Positions 22,730 through 34,996 of a DNA stretch of 64,000 nt are shown here, one piece after another. The translations under genes and the position numbers were made by a program. Origin of the DNA: Phellopilus nigrolimitatus (lineage: Eukaryota > Basidiomycota > Agaricomycetes > Hymenochaetales > Hymenochaetaceae); contig JAJOHG010000006.1 of the NCBI GenBank assembly GCA_021029095.1, forward strand, positions 496,001-560,000, in the 5' to 3' direction. Each line of letters starts with the position of its first letter. Position 1 is the first letter of the stretch. The notes beneath the pieces are model-generated. The model ran no database searches, was not told where the DNA came from, and saw nothing but the letters and a program-made list of their open reading frames with translations.

Positions 22730-23504
22730 TGTGGTTGAAGGCGAGGTTCGGATGAAAAAAGTGCTGTATGGTAATGATCGCCGCGTGCAGATCGTAAGTT
22801 TGCATTTCCCTACCTCACACGTACATCGCCTTGAGAGCCACTCGACTACAAGGAATACGTCGACCGTCATTTTGTGAATGTCGGGAGCGAGAGCGTGGTG
22901 ATATTTTTCAAATCTACATCTTATACTCTGTCTACATCTTTCACGCTTGTTCTCGAGAAAGAACTGCCCTCGTACGCCGACGCTTTTCCGGACTTCCTCC
23001 ACGATCAAGGAGATTTCGGCACATATGGCTACTAAAAGGAATGAAATTGTGTGTCGAAGGTCGCTGGGATCTGGGATCACCTACCATGCACATGCTCTCC
23101 CGAGATAAGTGGGGAACCTGCGGGTGCGACTCCTTCAAAGCTGGTCATATACCTCGTAGCAGCCCCTAGCTCTCTCAGGAAAGGCTACCATTTGCAGGTT
23201 TCGCCACTTAATATCCACAAATTCCAAGACTTTTTCCAGTATCTGCCCGTGAAGCGATCTCAAGAACATGTCCCTGGTTCATCGTTCATGGACATTGCTT
23301 TCTCAACGCGCTCTCAGCCGTCGAGCGATGGTGACCATCCCGACAAGCATTTTCGTATTTCTTCGTGGTTCGCAAACAGGGTCCTGGCTTAGAGAGCTTG
23401 GCATCTCTAGGAGCAAGCGACACGCCGGAGCAGCACTTGAAACCAATTAAGTCGTTATTTGTGCAGTTGCAACACAGTTCCCCCAATCTTCTGTTCCTTC
23501 GTTT

Positions 23505-23620
23505 GTTACAGCGCTTTTACAAAACCTTGTCAGTGCGCGCAAAAAAAAAAAAAAAAGTTGCGGCCCCTCAGGGTGTGCCAAATAAGGCATTATTGCCTAT
23601 TTGAGCGAAGTCGCGTCGTG
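23505..23620 (+). repeat. left inverted-repeat arm
   Basis: 116 bases, containing a 16-A run and TTGCGGCCCCTCAGGGTGTG. It is complementary to 23977-24090. Confidence 0.92.
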
Positions 23621-23976
23621 TTTTTTTTTTTTTCGTACAATGCATGCCCTATCGAAAGATCAGTGAGGAATTGAATGTCCGTGCTCTTTGGCTATACAAG
23701 ATAAGCCACTACTACCCTGATGCACTTGCTGGCATTTTGGCTTCTCGATAGTAACAAAGATAGTAATATTGTACCTGCATGAGCTCCTGCAGACTAAAGT
23801 CTCCCAGAGACGGCGGCGGTGTAGTTCGCAAACCGGCGAAGTTGATGTCAAATTTTGGCTGTACATTGTGCGGGTGCCTCTGCATATGTCCACTGACTCC
23901 AGTTCTGCATCTACGAGCTGCTCGACACGGACTGTGTGCTGCACGACACAACAAACTGCACAATGGACGAGGCAAT

Positions 23977-24090
23977 CACGACGCGACTTCGCTCAAATAG
24001 GCAATAATGCCTTATTTGGCACACCCTGAGGGGCCGCAACTTTTTTTTTTTTTTGTGCGCACTGACAAGGTTTTGTAAAAGCGCTGTAAC
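23977..24090 (-). repeat. right inverted-repeat arm
   Basis: 114 bases, the reverse complement of 23505-23620 with one mismatch and two fewer bases in the homopolymer. Confidence 0.92.
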
Positions 24091-24621
24091 GCGTCGTTCG
24101 AAGCTACTTTTTTCGGGATTCAAACCTTTATTCGGAAGATGGTGGGTAATAATGCTACTCTGGGAGGGCTATGGATAGATACTCGCGGTGTTGCCCATGA
24201 CGTCGCGGTGTTCATGCCGCAGTTTTTGGAAATGTTGTCGGGACTCCGCACTCTGAGGGTTTTGTGGATTAGATGTTGCACTGGATACAGTGACTCACAA
24301 TTGTATTGCACCACCCAAGATCCACGTATAAAAAGTCAGAAACTCGATATTTGCTCCAGTTTAACTTTGTAAATTGAGTTTAGTCTCTTCTCTATTTATG
24401 CTCTTAGTGGCCAAAGAATATGAGAAGACATGCAGACAGTAGAGAATATTACAAAGAAGTCAATTTTCAAATTCTCAGATAATCGATCTCCCTCAAATTA
24501 AAAATCAGATTAAAATAAGTTGAAAGATTCTCTACAAGTTGCCATTTGAATCACAAAAAAATCGTCCAGCGGTTGCTGAGATATGAATCTGGCAAAGTGC
24601 CATTTCAGCCTAGGTTAAACA

Positions 24622-25400
24622 TCATTGTAAGCCCCCTCCATCGCTCAAATTGGTGTCCATCGCGATCGAAGGAGGAAAGTGCAGAATAGCGCTGGACAAT
24701 GCGCTGGGAGATGACTCGTAATCGCGGATGTCAACAAGACTTGCTGTGGTGAACTCCGAATCCCGTATGGATCCGTGTTCCCAAGGACGAAAGAGACAGA
24801 GGAAATGATCGGATAATCCCTCGTACGCTCCATATTGAATAATGGACATCGACCTCAGACGTCCTTGCTGGAGATATCGATGAGACGATGCTGCTCGTTG
24901 AACAATCCCGGACCCGCATAACATTTAAGCCATAAGTTTTCAGCGAGTAGAGACTAGGCAATACCTCGAGTAGCTGCGGAAGAAATGAAGCAATGTCCGG
25001 AGGATTACGCGTAGGTATCCAAAAACCCTCTAAGAAATACATGTACAAAGCTGGTAATCCCATGAATAAAATCTGTGAAGCCTGGAAAACTTGTCGGCCC
25101 ATCGAAAAAAAAATTCGGAGACAGCTCGATAAACAGAAAACGGAGATTGGGAAAACTTTTGGACAGTGGTCCCAAAATGGGTTAAAGTAGAGGTTGTCTC
25201 GATCTCGAGGTGTGAAACCAAAGGCCTGAAAAGAGGGCTGCAAAGAAATAGACGGAGATTCGGAGAGTAATCACTCGAGCTCGGTGGCTGAGAGCCCGTT
25301 GGGCGGGAGATGTCCATTAACGGTGGACAAGGACTCATATTCATGAGATAGCGCTCGCGGACGGACACTGGTACAAAGAATATGTCTCTTGAGGTGAGAA
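24622..25400 (-). pseudogene. second F-box/leucine-rich-repeat-like remnant, opposite orientation
   Basis: Minus-strand frames read SPNLRLFLCSPLFRPLVSHL and then, in another frame, LEGFWIPTRNPPDIASFLPQ followed by LLEVLPSLYSLKTYGLNV. The second stretch resembles the plus-strand fragment at 24160-24270 (LGGLWIDTR, FMPQFLEMLSGLRTL). This suggests two diverged family members in opposite orientation. No F-box, start codon or continuous frame was found. Confidence 0.35.
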
Positions 25401-25647
25401 ACCCGAGAAGCGTGTTTTTTCCAGGGCTAGTTGGTTGACTACAAGGTTCACTATCAATGGGGGTGGACGACTGGTGGAGAAACTACCACGTTCAGGTGTC
25501 TATCAATGCTCGGGCCTTGTGGCAATGCCCTCTCCAGTTAAGGTGGGGTATTGTACACATGTAAGAGTTTGCATACGAAGTATGCGGCTTACATAACTAC
25601 ACAAATGCAGACCTGAGTTTATGCAACAACTCGTCTCCCAAAGCTCC

Positions 25648-27087
25648 ATGGCACAGTCAAGCTCGTTGCTCAAATTCAGTGGACACCAGCATCTAAGACA
25701 TCGGCTCGTGCTTTCTTTCCTCAGCGGAAAACCCGTTCGCATCGACAAAAATTCGCCCCGATGACAAAAATCCGGGTCTCCGAGGTGTTTGTGGCTACAT
25801 TTTTACTTCGAAATGACTTCGTCGCTCAACTTTCACACAGACTTCGAGGCGAGCCTCTTGCGGTTGTTGGAGAAGGTGACGAATGGGACAATCATTGAAA
25901 TATCTTACACGGGTACGTATACCTAGCTATCTGCTCATCTCAATGGTTTATGGGTTTTTTTAAATCTTCTTTTGAAGGCACGTCCGTCCTGCTCAAACCG
26001 GGTATCATTTCTGGAGGCAGCGTCATCCATGACTGCCCACTTTCACGTGCGGTGGGCTACTTTATAGAGCCTCTTATTATGCTTGCGCCGTTCTGTAAAA
26101 AGCCTCTCGGCTTGACATTGCGTGGAATCACGACGGACGACCGTGACCTATCGGTGGACTTGGTGCGCACGGTGACGCTACCGCACCTTCAACTGTTTGG
26201 GATTTCAGATGGACTGGAGCTTCGGGTTCGTGAAGCTCTTCTTGTTGGTATATGGTGTCTTATTATTATCTGGTACAGATTAAAAAGAGGGGTGCACCTC
26301 CGCTCGGTGGAGGCGAGGTCCAGTTTTTGTGTCCAGTCGTCAAGCAAGTTAAAACACTCAATTTTGTTGAGCCCGGGAAGATTAAAAGGATACGGGGCAT
26401 CGCGTGAGTCATTATCGATACTGACAGTCTAGCGTGAAGCTGAAAACTGTATCATAAGGCACGCTGTGCGAGTGAGCCCGCAATTCTCGAATCGCATGAT
26501 TGATGCGTCCCGGTCAGTGCTGAATCGCTACATTCCCGACATCTATCTGTACTCGGATGTGTATAAAGGCGATGACAGTGGAAAGTGCGCTAAAACGTTC
26601 CATCTTGGTCAACCATCGTGAACTGACTTTTCTTGTAGGTCACCGGGTTATGCGCTCTCGCTTCTCGCCGAGTCGACAACTGGAGCCCTACACTGCGCGG
26701 AAGCCGTTTCCACACCTGGTGGAGCTCCCGAAGATACTGCCCTTCTTGCATCTCGTGCACTATTGGCTGAGATAAAACGCGGAGGCAGCGTAGACCGAAG
26801 TCACCAGGTCTTGGTCCTCCTGATGATGGTCCTCGGCAGCGAAGACATCGGGCGGTGTAGAATGGGCGAGCCATCTCCGAGAACGTCAGTACTTTTGCTT
26901 TACTTTAATAGTGATAGACTGACGGTCATACTTTTAATAAAGTATACAGTTTCTACGTGATGCCCGCGACTTCTTCGGGACATCGTTCAAAATATCGCCT
27001 GCAGACCCCTCCGACCCATCTTCGACTGAGCTTATTTTCTCCTGTTTCGGGACGGGCTACATCAACACAAACCGCTCAGTCGCATAG
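25648..27087 (+). CDS. RCL1: RNA 3'-terminal phosphate cyclase-like protein RCL1, one frameshift
   Basis: Rcl1 is a nucleolar cyclase-like protein of the U3 small-subunit processome, needed for early pre-rRNA cleavage. Exons give MAQSSSLLKFSGHQHLRHRL, LSGKPVRID, FEASLLRLLEKVTNGTIIEI, GTSVLLKPGIISGGSVIHDC, LGLTLRGITTDDRDLSVDLV, TLPHLQLFGISDGLELR, RGAPPLGGGEVQFLCPV, AHAVRVSPQFSNRMIDASRS, YLYSDVYKGDDSGKSPGYAL and VDRSHQVLVLLMMVLGSEDI. The C-terminus ends CFGTGYINTNRSVA. An extra A in the A-run near 25747-25751 shifts the frame between RID and IRPDDKNPGLR. Everything else is in phase over seven exons. Processome binding rather than cyclase activity is the family role. Confidence 0.93.
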
Positions 27088-27156
27088 CCTGCTTCCATCC
27101 TGTTTGTTTACGCTCATGTCACGTTACACTACTGTATGTATAAGTATCGAATACAT

Positions 27157-29488
27157 CTATCGATAAATTATCTCAACGCGACCAAAGTCACCGTCGCCCT
27201 TCCCCCCACCGATTGTAATTAATAATTTCTCAAGCGCCGGCCACCCGAGTTCGAAGCGCACGCCCAGTTCGTCGGTGTGGCGCGTGCCATCTAACAGCTC
27301 CTTCAGTCCACTTGGAATAGTATTAGACCCGGTTATAGTTGTTGCAGGGCCTCCAGGCGCAGCAGCAGCGTACGGCATCTGTGCCAGAACGGCTACTTGT
27401 GAAGATGGCGAGCGTGAAAGACGTGGGCGCGCCGCCGTAGGAATCGGCAACCCGCTCGTTTCTCCATTAACGCCATACTCAGTCGTCGTGCTGCTGCTCA
27501 GCATGCTCGTTGAGTTTGGTAAACCGCTGGTAGCAGCAGAGGCATATGAGATCAACGGTTGCACGAGCGAATGCCGTCGCCCGAGGGGAGCATCTTGTGC
27601 TCCGGCCCCTTGATATGCCCGCGAGTAGCGCTGCGTGTTTGCCGTCGATAACTCCCCTGCACCCGCGCCGGTACCCGTAGTCAGGGCTGCCGGTGCGTTG
27701 TCAATCTCACGGCGGAATTTTTGCTCCTGATACTTCTCCGCCACGCTCGCACGGCGCATTGGAGTCGACAGCGTGCGCGTGCGGTCCCCGCCTTCAGGCT
27801 GCAAGGCATGACGTCCAGGCCCGGAGGAAGTTGCAGCCGTACCAACCAGCGATGTGTCTATGTTGCGCGAGAAAGAAATGGAGTTTCTATTGAAGGCAGC
27901 ATCTGCGACGATGGGAGGAGTGGTTGCGCCAGGGCTCTTGGGCCCCACGAGCGGTGCCATGTGCATCGTAAGGCTCTTTCCGCGCCGCCGTCCGAAGGAT
28001 GCAGAGGATGCACGCCGCTCTCGTTCTTTCTCTTTTTCCGTAGTCGCAGCGGGAATAAGGACTGGCCAGCGATGTACGCGACGGAGAAAGCCCTGCGATG
28101 AACCTTTGCGATAAGTTGAATGAACGGAGTAGGAAACGGCTGGTTCAGACTGACCTTTATTACGCCGAAACTAACAAATCGACGAGGGTCAATTCCATGC
28201 TTGTGGGTGTCATATTCTTGCATCCACTCAAAAACTGTGATACCAGGCTTAAGTCGTGAATACAGATGTAAGAGATCCGGCCATTCGGATATTTCTCGGT
28301 CTATGTCGTGTTTGATACATTAGGACGAGCCTTCACGAAATAAAACAATATGTCGAAAGTTACCTGGTCGAGTCACATAAGGTCCGCACTCGTCTTGCAC
28401 ATGCGGCTCGTCCGCGAGCCATGCAATTGAGCGACAAAGCGTATACATGTTGCTGAACTGGAAGATGTCGATCATCATAATCACCTGGTAAAAGCTAGGC
28501 ATTGTCATAAGTAATCAATTTATTGTGAACTATAGACGGCCTTAGCTCACAGGAGATGTTGAACAGCTTTTCGAGTCAGATCAAGATCACAGTCGGCCAA
28601 ATATGCAATTCGACCGACATGATTTGTACCGTCGATGTATAAGCACACCTGAGCAATGACGTCGGTGACTTTTTTCGCACTTGCTAAGCAAATTGGTTTA
28701 CCTTGGCCATAGTCAAATCCCAGTTGTCCTCTATTCGCTTTTTGAGGTTGATCAAGGCAACAGGGACGGACCAGTCGTGCACTTCCGGTGGGTTCGGGTA
28801 GAAAGGGAAGATTTTCAACTCGATTGAGTTGAATTCATCGATGGGAATGGATGTCTCTGAATACGAGTTCAGATCTTCATACAGCTGTTCAAGGATGGCG
28901 TAAATGCCATGAGATGTCTCTGGGGATGTTAAGAATGACGATTCTTCCTGATAAACCAGTCAACTACAAATTCAATTCACAAACACAGTAGACACGGACC
29001 TCACATGAAGTCAGAACACGTCCAACCTTGCGGACAATAGGCTCGTAGCAGCTTAAATCTGCCGTGCTATCGAAAACAAAACACACATTATACCGAAAGA
29101 AGTTCCGCTCATAACGCTTTTGGTTGTATAGCCCGACTGGGAAGCCAAGAACCTGGTGTCCGCGCGTCGTACAAGTAACAAGGCGTCCGCATAGGGCGCT
29201 GGGCGGGATAACATAGCGTGAAATATCTTCAAATTTGAAAAGACAGCGATTCGTGGACGACGGTCGCTTATACGAGGAGTAGTGGGATGAACTCGACGCT
29301 CGTGAAGGGCCCGCAGAATTCCTGCTGATAGAGGTACGTGTTGAAGGTGGCTCCAGCTTCTCAGCAGGAGAAGTTGCAATGAGACCTTCGGGTACTTGGT
29401 AGACTATATTCGTCCCTTTGTTGTCGTGAAACACAGCATAGAACACAGACAGAATCCTAGGCAGAAAGGAGTTTCCATCAGACGCCAT
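27157..29488 (-). CDS. NPR2: NPR2, GATOR1/SEACIT subunit
   Basis: Npr2 works with Npr3 and Iml1 as the GATOR1/SEACIT complex, which inhibits TORC1 on vacuoles at low amino acids. The N-terminus MASDGNSFLPRILSVFYAVF and NKGTNIVYQVPEG are typical, followed by YVIPPSALCGRLVTCTTRGH and VLGFPVGLYNQKRYERNFFR. Later exons give CYEPIVRKVGRVLTSCE, ELKIFPFYPNPPEVHDWSVP, FYQVIMMIDIFQFSNMYTLC, GITVFEWMQEYDTHKHGIDP and RRFVSFGVIKGFLRRVHRWP. The final part is a long Ser/Thr/Ala-rich insert before a short conserved end. An open frame extends upstream to 29635 but from a TTG; ATG 29488 is chosen. The gene is divergent from UBA3 (107 bases between starts). Confidence 0.92.
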
Positions 29489-29595
29489 CCAAGAGGCTGC
29501 AGGACAAGACGGAGGTGGCGGTAGGAAGTCAAGTCGCGCTAAGTAGCTCACGGCACGCGCCACAGTGGCTTGCCTGTTCACTACCCACAACAACG

Positions 29596-31280
29596 ATGAG
29601 CGCGATCGGACAGACGCAATTTGTTGACTGGCCAAACCGCTACTATCACATTGATCAAGTCCTCGATAAGCCAGGACCTCGTACAGAAGAATCCTTCAGC
29701 GCAGGAGACGCAGTGAGCATCGCGAAACAGACAGGCAAGTATCTGCGCTGACGCTCAAATAAAGGTGAAGGATTTCCTCCGGAACCAATGCAAGATTCTC
29801 GTCATTGGCGCAGGAGGACTGGGATGCGAGATACTCGCGAATCTTGCTTTGACTGGCTTCAAAGACATTCATGTAATCGACATGGACACGATCGACATCA
29901 GCAACCTGAACCGACAATTCTTATTTCGGTGAGCTCTGAATGCACTACTGACTGATAGAAGTGTCGCTCAGCCATTCCAGGCAGAAAGATGTAGGCAAGT
30001 CGAAAGCTATCGCTGCAGCTGAGTTCGTCATGAAGCGTGTCCCCGGTGTCAAAGTCACACCGTAAGTGCATATGTCTTCATCGTATCCGCTGTACAGCTG
30101 TATATTAACTCACATCCAGATACTTTGGCAAGATCCAGGACAAAGATGAGGAATATTACATGCAATTTCACATTGTCATATGTGGCTTGGACTCAATAGA
30201 AGCGCGTCGGTGGATTAACGCCACGTTGGTGAACATGGTAGACGAAGAGAACCCGGAAAGCCTGAAGCCTCTCATCGACGGAGGAACTGAAGGTGATATT
30301 TAATTTTAAAGCATTCTCTTAAGCTCTAATAACCTCCTGGTAGGCTTTCGAGGCCAAGCCCGCGTCATTTTACCAACTGTGACGTCGTGCTATGAGTGTT
30401 CTCTTGATTTGCTGAACAAACCCACTGCCTTTCCTATTTGCACCATCGCGAACACTCCTCGCCTACCAGAACACTGCATAGAGTGGGCTTCTGTGCTGGA
30501 ATGGCCGCGAGCTCAAGGAGGTTAGCATTTTAAATTAAATACACAATTATAAAGAAAATAAGATCAACATGTATTCAGACAGGAAGATGGACACAGATGA
30601 CCCAGAGCACATCAGTTGGCTGTATGAAACGGCCCTTGCTCGTGCGAAAGAGTTTAATATCGAGGGCGTGACATGGTCGTTGACGCAGGGCGTCGTCAAA
30701 AACATTATTCCCGCTATTGCTTCTACGAACGCCATCATTGCTGGTAGGTCGTTGAAAATCGTCAGAATCACCGCTTTTCTGAATACGTCAATATTAAAGC
30801 ATCTTGCTGCAACGAGGCTTTCAAGATCGCCACTTCCTCCTCCGCATATCTAGACAACTACTTTATGTACATCGGAACAGATGGCGTCTATTCATTCACT
30901 TTCAAGCATGAGCAACGAGAAGACTGTCCTGTTTGCGGTGGAAAGTCTATATTATTCGAGGTCGGCAGAGACTGGGCCGTAAACGACCTGATTGAGGCGC
31001 TGGCTGAGAGACCTGACATGTAAGTTTATTCGACACTTTTTACATAGCCTGTCCTTACAGTTTTATTTGTTCTAGTCAAGTCAAGAAACCCTCTCTGTCT
31101 ACCGCACGCCAAGATGGGGCCGTTAAGAACATGTACCTCCAAAGACCGAAAACTTTGGAGGAAGCGACTCGCCCAAACTTAGAGAAGAAAGTCTCTGAGT
31201 TCGTGGAAGACAGGGGGAGCATCATGGTCACCGCAACATCTTTACCACTAAGTCTTGTTTTGGTCGTCAAATATGTATAA
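29596..31280 (+). CDS. UBA3: NEDD8-activating enzyme E1 catalytic subunit UBA3
   Basis: Uba3 with Ula1 adenylates NEDD8/Rub1 and forms a thioester with it, to activate cullin-RING ligases. The Rossmann motif [38 protein letters not shown] and [16 protein letters not shown] are diagnostic. Then come [36 protein letters not shown], and [11 protein letters not shown] with the zinc Cys pair. The active-site region [20 protein letters not shown] carries the catalytic Cys. [40 protein letters not shown] and the second zinc pair CPVCGG follow. Exons are in phase throughout. The gene converges with the RRN6-like gene. Confidence 0.95.
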
Positions 31281-31350
31281 GTATAGAATGTACAGCTCAA
31301 ATTAAGTGATCTATTACGATAGTAATTACGAGGGCGTTGCTCAAAGAGGT

Positions 31351-34300
31351 TTAGAACCCTCCTACTCTCTTCTTGGATGTTTTCTTCTTTGCGACACCCG
31401 GTCTGCCACCGAAAGGCCCGGGCTCCACTTGGGTATTAGCCATCATCATTGGCTGTGAAGATGCTGGCTCGGTCTCTGCCTGTGAGAAACCTGCGAACTG
31501 ATTCTGGATATGTGTTTGTGTGCGCAAGGCAGCACGATGGGCCAGCGATGGCTGCGTGTAGCCACCAACTGCCTTCGACTGTATGGTCGCCAGAGATTTC
31601 GCGGCAACAATTGTCGGAGGAGCCTGGCTCTGCGTCGCGAGCGGCACCCCGCCGGCAACATCCTCGGGAGAGCCTCTTTGCTGTCGTCTACGGCGCGTTT
31701 GACTTTGGTTGTGCAACGGCAGCTGCGACCCCGCTTCGGCGTTCTCCAGATTATATGGGTCCATGTACTCGAATTCGTACGGATCGTCACCCACATTCCA
31801 CTCCGACAGCAAGAGGCGTACGCCGAGCGGCATCTCAGCCTCCTTGTCCTCTTCCGCGGCCTGCGTCTCTGCCTTGGACGCAACGCCGAACTGCTTGTAG
31901 TATTTTTTTCCGTCTTTTACCACGGGACGATGGTACCCGAACGCGACGGAGGGAGGCTCATTCTGCGAAAGCGACAGTTTCTCCGCTGCTTGCGTAAGAA
32001 GAGCTGCGGGTTCCTGTGAGTTGCTACCGCTGGGACTAGCTACAGAACTTGCAGTAGCTTTCCATTGTGCGGCGGATTTGATCGCCGTTGCGCTATACAC
32101 ATGAGCCGACAATGCCAGATCGAGCGCTAGTTGCTCTCGAGCCTCGGACTCGCGCCGGTCGGCCTCTGGAAACTCTTCCTCTCTAATCACATGATACGGG
32201 TCGAGCTCCTCGGCATTAATGGGAGCGTCTTTGGAGACGTCAGGAGCTATTCTACGGAGAATTTCTTGAATATTTCCGGACCACGCAGCGTTTTTTGCGA
32301 CATCGTCGGCGGGTATCCGGTTCAGCTTGCGTGCCCGATGCCCTCGAGCAGAGTTGAGAACAGACCCGGTCAGAAAATCTGCCCTTGCTTCATTAAGAGG
32401 CTCATCGCCCGAGCCGAAGACAACGTCGAAGCTTCCAGAATGTCAGGGCAGCGAGCAGAGTAACAAACGGCGAAGCTCACAGAGTACGCAAGTGTTCCTC
32501 TTCGGGATCGGCGCGTTGCCAAAAAAGTGGCATCTTTTCCAGAATTTCATAGACCCCTTCGGCATCTTTTTCTTCTGCTTCAGTACGTAGCTGTGCAGCC
32601 TCACCCCCAAAGAGCGCTATATTGGGTTTTTTGTTTTGTTTTTGTATTAACGCTATTTCTCGCTATGCAAAAGTTGGGAGAGACTATGACGAACCTTGAT
32701 ATATCTCGCTAAGGTCCGCGATAGAGCGCTCTTTGGAAGACATCTTACCAAGGTCAGGATGCAAGTCTTTCGATTTTCTCTCAAGCTCTTCCACTTCGCT
32801 AGACCACTGGAAACTGAACTGCGGAGCATTGTGCCCTTGCGTCGGTATGTCCGCCTGAACATCCTTCGAGTAGCGAAGTTGCAGATGATGCAGACTGCCT
32901 TGGTCCGAGAGTTCAACAAGACTGAGAGAATCAGAAGACGTTGATGGGTGACGAATGAGAGTTCGCCCAACTACGGCACATCCCGACGTCGTGTGAGGCA
33001 CGGCACGCGATGGCATCTGACATTGTAGCGGCCCGTTGTCTAGTTTGCCGACAGCGATGGCAGACACACAATTATTATGATAAGAACTAAGAAGCGACAG
33101 CGATGCTTAGCGCATCCAAAATAGTTTAGACCAAAGAATTGGTGAACCGGAGCTTCAGAATGCTCACTTTCGCCGAAATTAATGGACTGCACATTCAAAG
33201 TCCTGTCAAAGTTGCGATAGTGTTTCCATCCGAGCAGAGGCTGTTTTGAAAATCGTTCGTCTATCCACATAACTTGATCTGTCGTTGAGGCGCAAAAGAG
33301 ATGATCAATCTGTGTCGGGCAAAAGGATGTGATGACGTGACGCCCATCATTGTAGATCAAAAGGTCGCTGAAACTGGCCGAAAGCTAGAGAACGGAAAGA
33401 AAGGTTCGGAAGCGTACGATGAGAAGAGAATGGTATTGTAAATACCCTCGTATCAAATCTTCGGACAAGGTTCGTTGATGTTACAATCCCTCCGTAAGCA
33501 GTGTTGTCGCCGCAGATTCTCCAGAAATCGTCGCTAACCTCTGAGGGCGAGCCAAATAATCTTTTGCTGCAATGATGACTGAGCATATGCGAACAGTAGT
33601 CTTCTAACTTTTCAGTCACTCACATCACCTTGCGTTCGCTTTTGAGAGAACATTGGTATCCACTACCTTGACCCGTCACAAGAAAAACCTCCCCAGGAGC
33701 AGTAAAATTTAAGTCTATGACTTTACCACCGTCAAGCTCAGTCGAATAGATGGCCGCCAGTTCAGTTATGGCAGATTGGGATTGAAGTGGGTCTGGCAGA
33801 GAGGTTATCTGGTTTCGAATGTCGAACACGGAAATCTGACCATACGTGCGAACTGCTATGTGACAGCCTATATAGTCAAGACTTTAGAAAAATCGAAGCG
33901 ATTCTATAGTCAGAAGAGGCGCACCTTTTTTCTGTACGAAATCAATGGCTGACGCAGACGGTACAATTTGACGTATTGGAGTATCGAATGTCCACAAAGG
34001 CCGAGCTCTCGGCTGGAAAATGAGTCCATCCCTTCTCAAATTTACTGGTGATACATCTGAAGAAGTGAGCTCCACTTGTCCATAATACAGCGAGATGAGG
34101 CGTACTCAAATCTCTACCCAGGTCGCCCGTCGGAAAGACTAACAGGGCAGATCGTTTCCTCGGGCTTTCGTAGCAATAGGTGGCCGAGACAGTATTACCA
34201 TCGAACGGGTCAAAAACTACTCGTTGCTCTGCAGTTCTGTCGTTGAAGTCCAATTCCTCCTTGATGAGCTCAGATGAGATATCAATATCAGGATGATACG

Positions 34301-34728
34301 TCCTAAGAAACCTTGCCTATGATAAACTTTGTCAAAAAAATGAACAGAAGCAGATGTCTTTCCCCTTACCCCATGCTCAGCACGCTCGCGCAATGTAATA
34401 TCTTCCAATTCCACGTCTTTCGGTCGCGTCATAGGAAATATTTTGGTGGGCTTCTCATAAGCACTTAGATATCCTGACAATGTAAATTGGAAATAAAAAT
34501 AAATGTTCCTAAATAAACTGAACAATCTTCACCTTTGCGTATGCTATGTACAGTTTTCCACTCCAAAGCACTCCCAACTTTAACCAAAGTCGCGGCCGAC
34601 AGCCCGCCATGGTTGATTATAGGGTAGTTTGTCCATCTTTCTGCTTCTCTGGAATTCCCCTTGCCTTTCTTTTTCTTCAACGTGGTATCTTTCGTCGGCG
34701 CTTTCGATATTCCTGGCCAGAAGTCCAT
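31351..34728 (-). CDS. RRN6-like RNA polymerase I transcription initiation factor
   Basis: A large multi-exon gene with N-terminus MDFWPGISKAPTKDTTLKKK and a tail ending KKKTSKKRVGGF, both typical of basidiomycete Rrn6-like/TAF1C-like proteins of the Pol I core factor. The middle has beta-propeller-like pieces (GCHIAVRTYGQISVFDIRNQ, KVIDLNFTAPGEVFLVTGQG, IYNDGRHVITSFCPTQIDHL, CASTTDQVMWIDERF). The C-terminal exon is long (32190 back to 31351) with a charged, Gln/Ser-rich region. The intron near 32465 joins EEEHLRTL to FDVVFGSGDEPLNEA in phase. The role, recruiting Pol I to rDNA, is by family. Recognition rests on the overall pattern, so it is less certain than for the enzymes. Confidence 0.72.
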
Positions 34729-34996
34729 TCCATGAACCAGGACTGCGGAGCGATTGCATGTGAATATCAGGTGGTGGTAGGGGATGACGGTCGGCGTCGA
34801 GTTCAGAAGAGCGTGTTCCGCCTGTCTGAGTCGCGTCCACGGCGGTCACAGCTTTGGTCTCTGCGACTCATCACGTCTTCTTCATTGCTTTGGGCTACGC
34901 GCACCGACACTGAGCTCGTCACGGCATTGACGAAATAACCCGGATCGTGCTTTGGCACGAAGACTGGACAGGATAGCCCAGTCCCAATCGTGCTCT
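34729..34996. promoter_or_regulatory. shared upstream region of the RRN6-like and carrier genes
   Basis: The divergent starts lie 268 bases apart. No recognisable element was identified. Confidence 0.45.

Larger units (their letters stand above)
23505..24090. mobile_element. 586-bp element with about 115-bp inverted repeats (MITE or foldback-like)
   Basis: Arms at 23505-23620 and 23977-24090 are inverted copies, starting GTTACAGCGCTTTTAC and ending CGCGTCGTG. They differ by one substitution and by the length of an internal homopolymer (16 A versus 14 T). The 356-base interior holds no transposase or other recognised gene. Such long, near-identical arms suggest a recent non-autonomous DNA transposon or foldback element. 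I could not define a clean target-site duplication. Confidence 0.75.
22830..24380 (+). pseudogene. decayed F-box/leucine-rich-repeat-like fragments, split by an inverted-repeat element
   Basis: Plus-strand protein-like pieces in different frames include SPLNIHKFQDFFQYLPVK, KSLFVQLQHSSPNLLFLRLL (just left of the inverted-repeat element), and LGGLWIDTRGVAHDVAVF followed by MPQFLEMLSGLRTLRVLWI (just right of it). They look like the leucine-rich part of basidiomycete F-box proteins. No F-box motif and no continuous frame were found. The element at 23505-24090 appears to sit inside this remnant. Confidence 0.35.
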
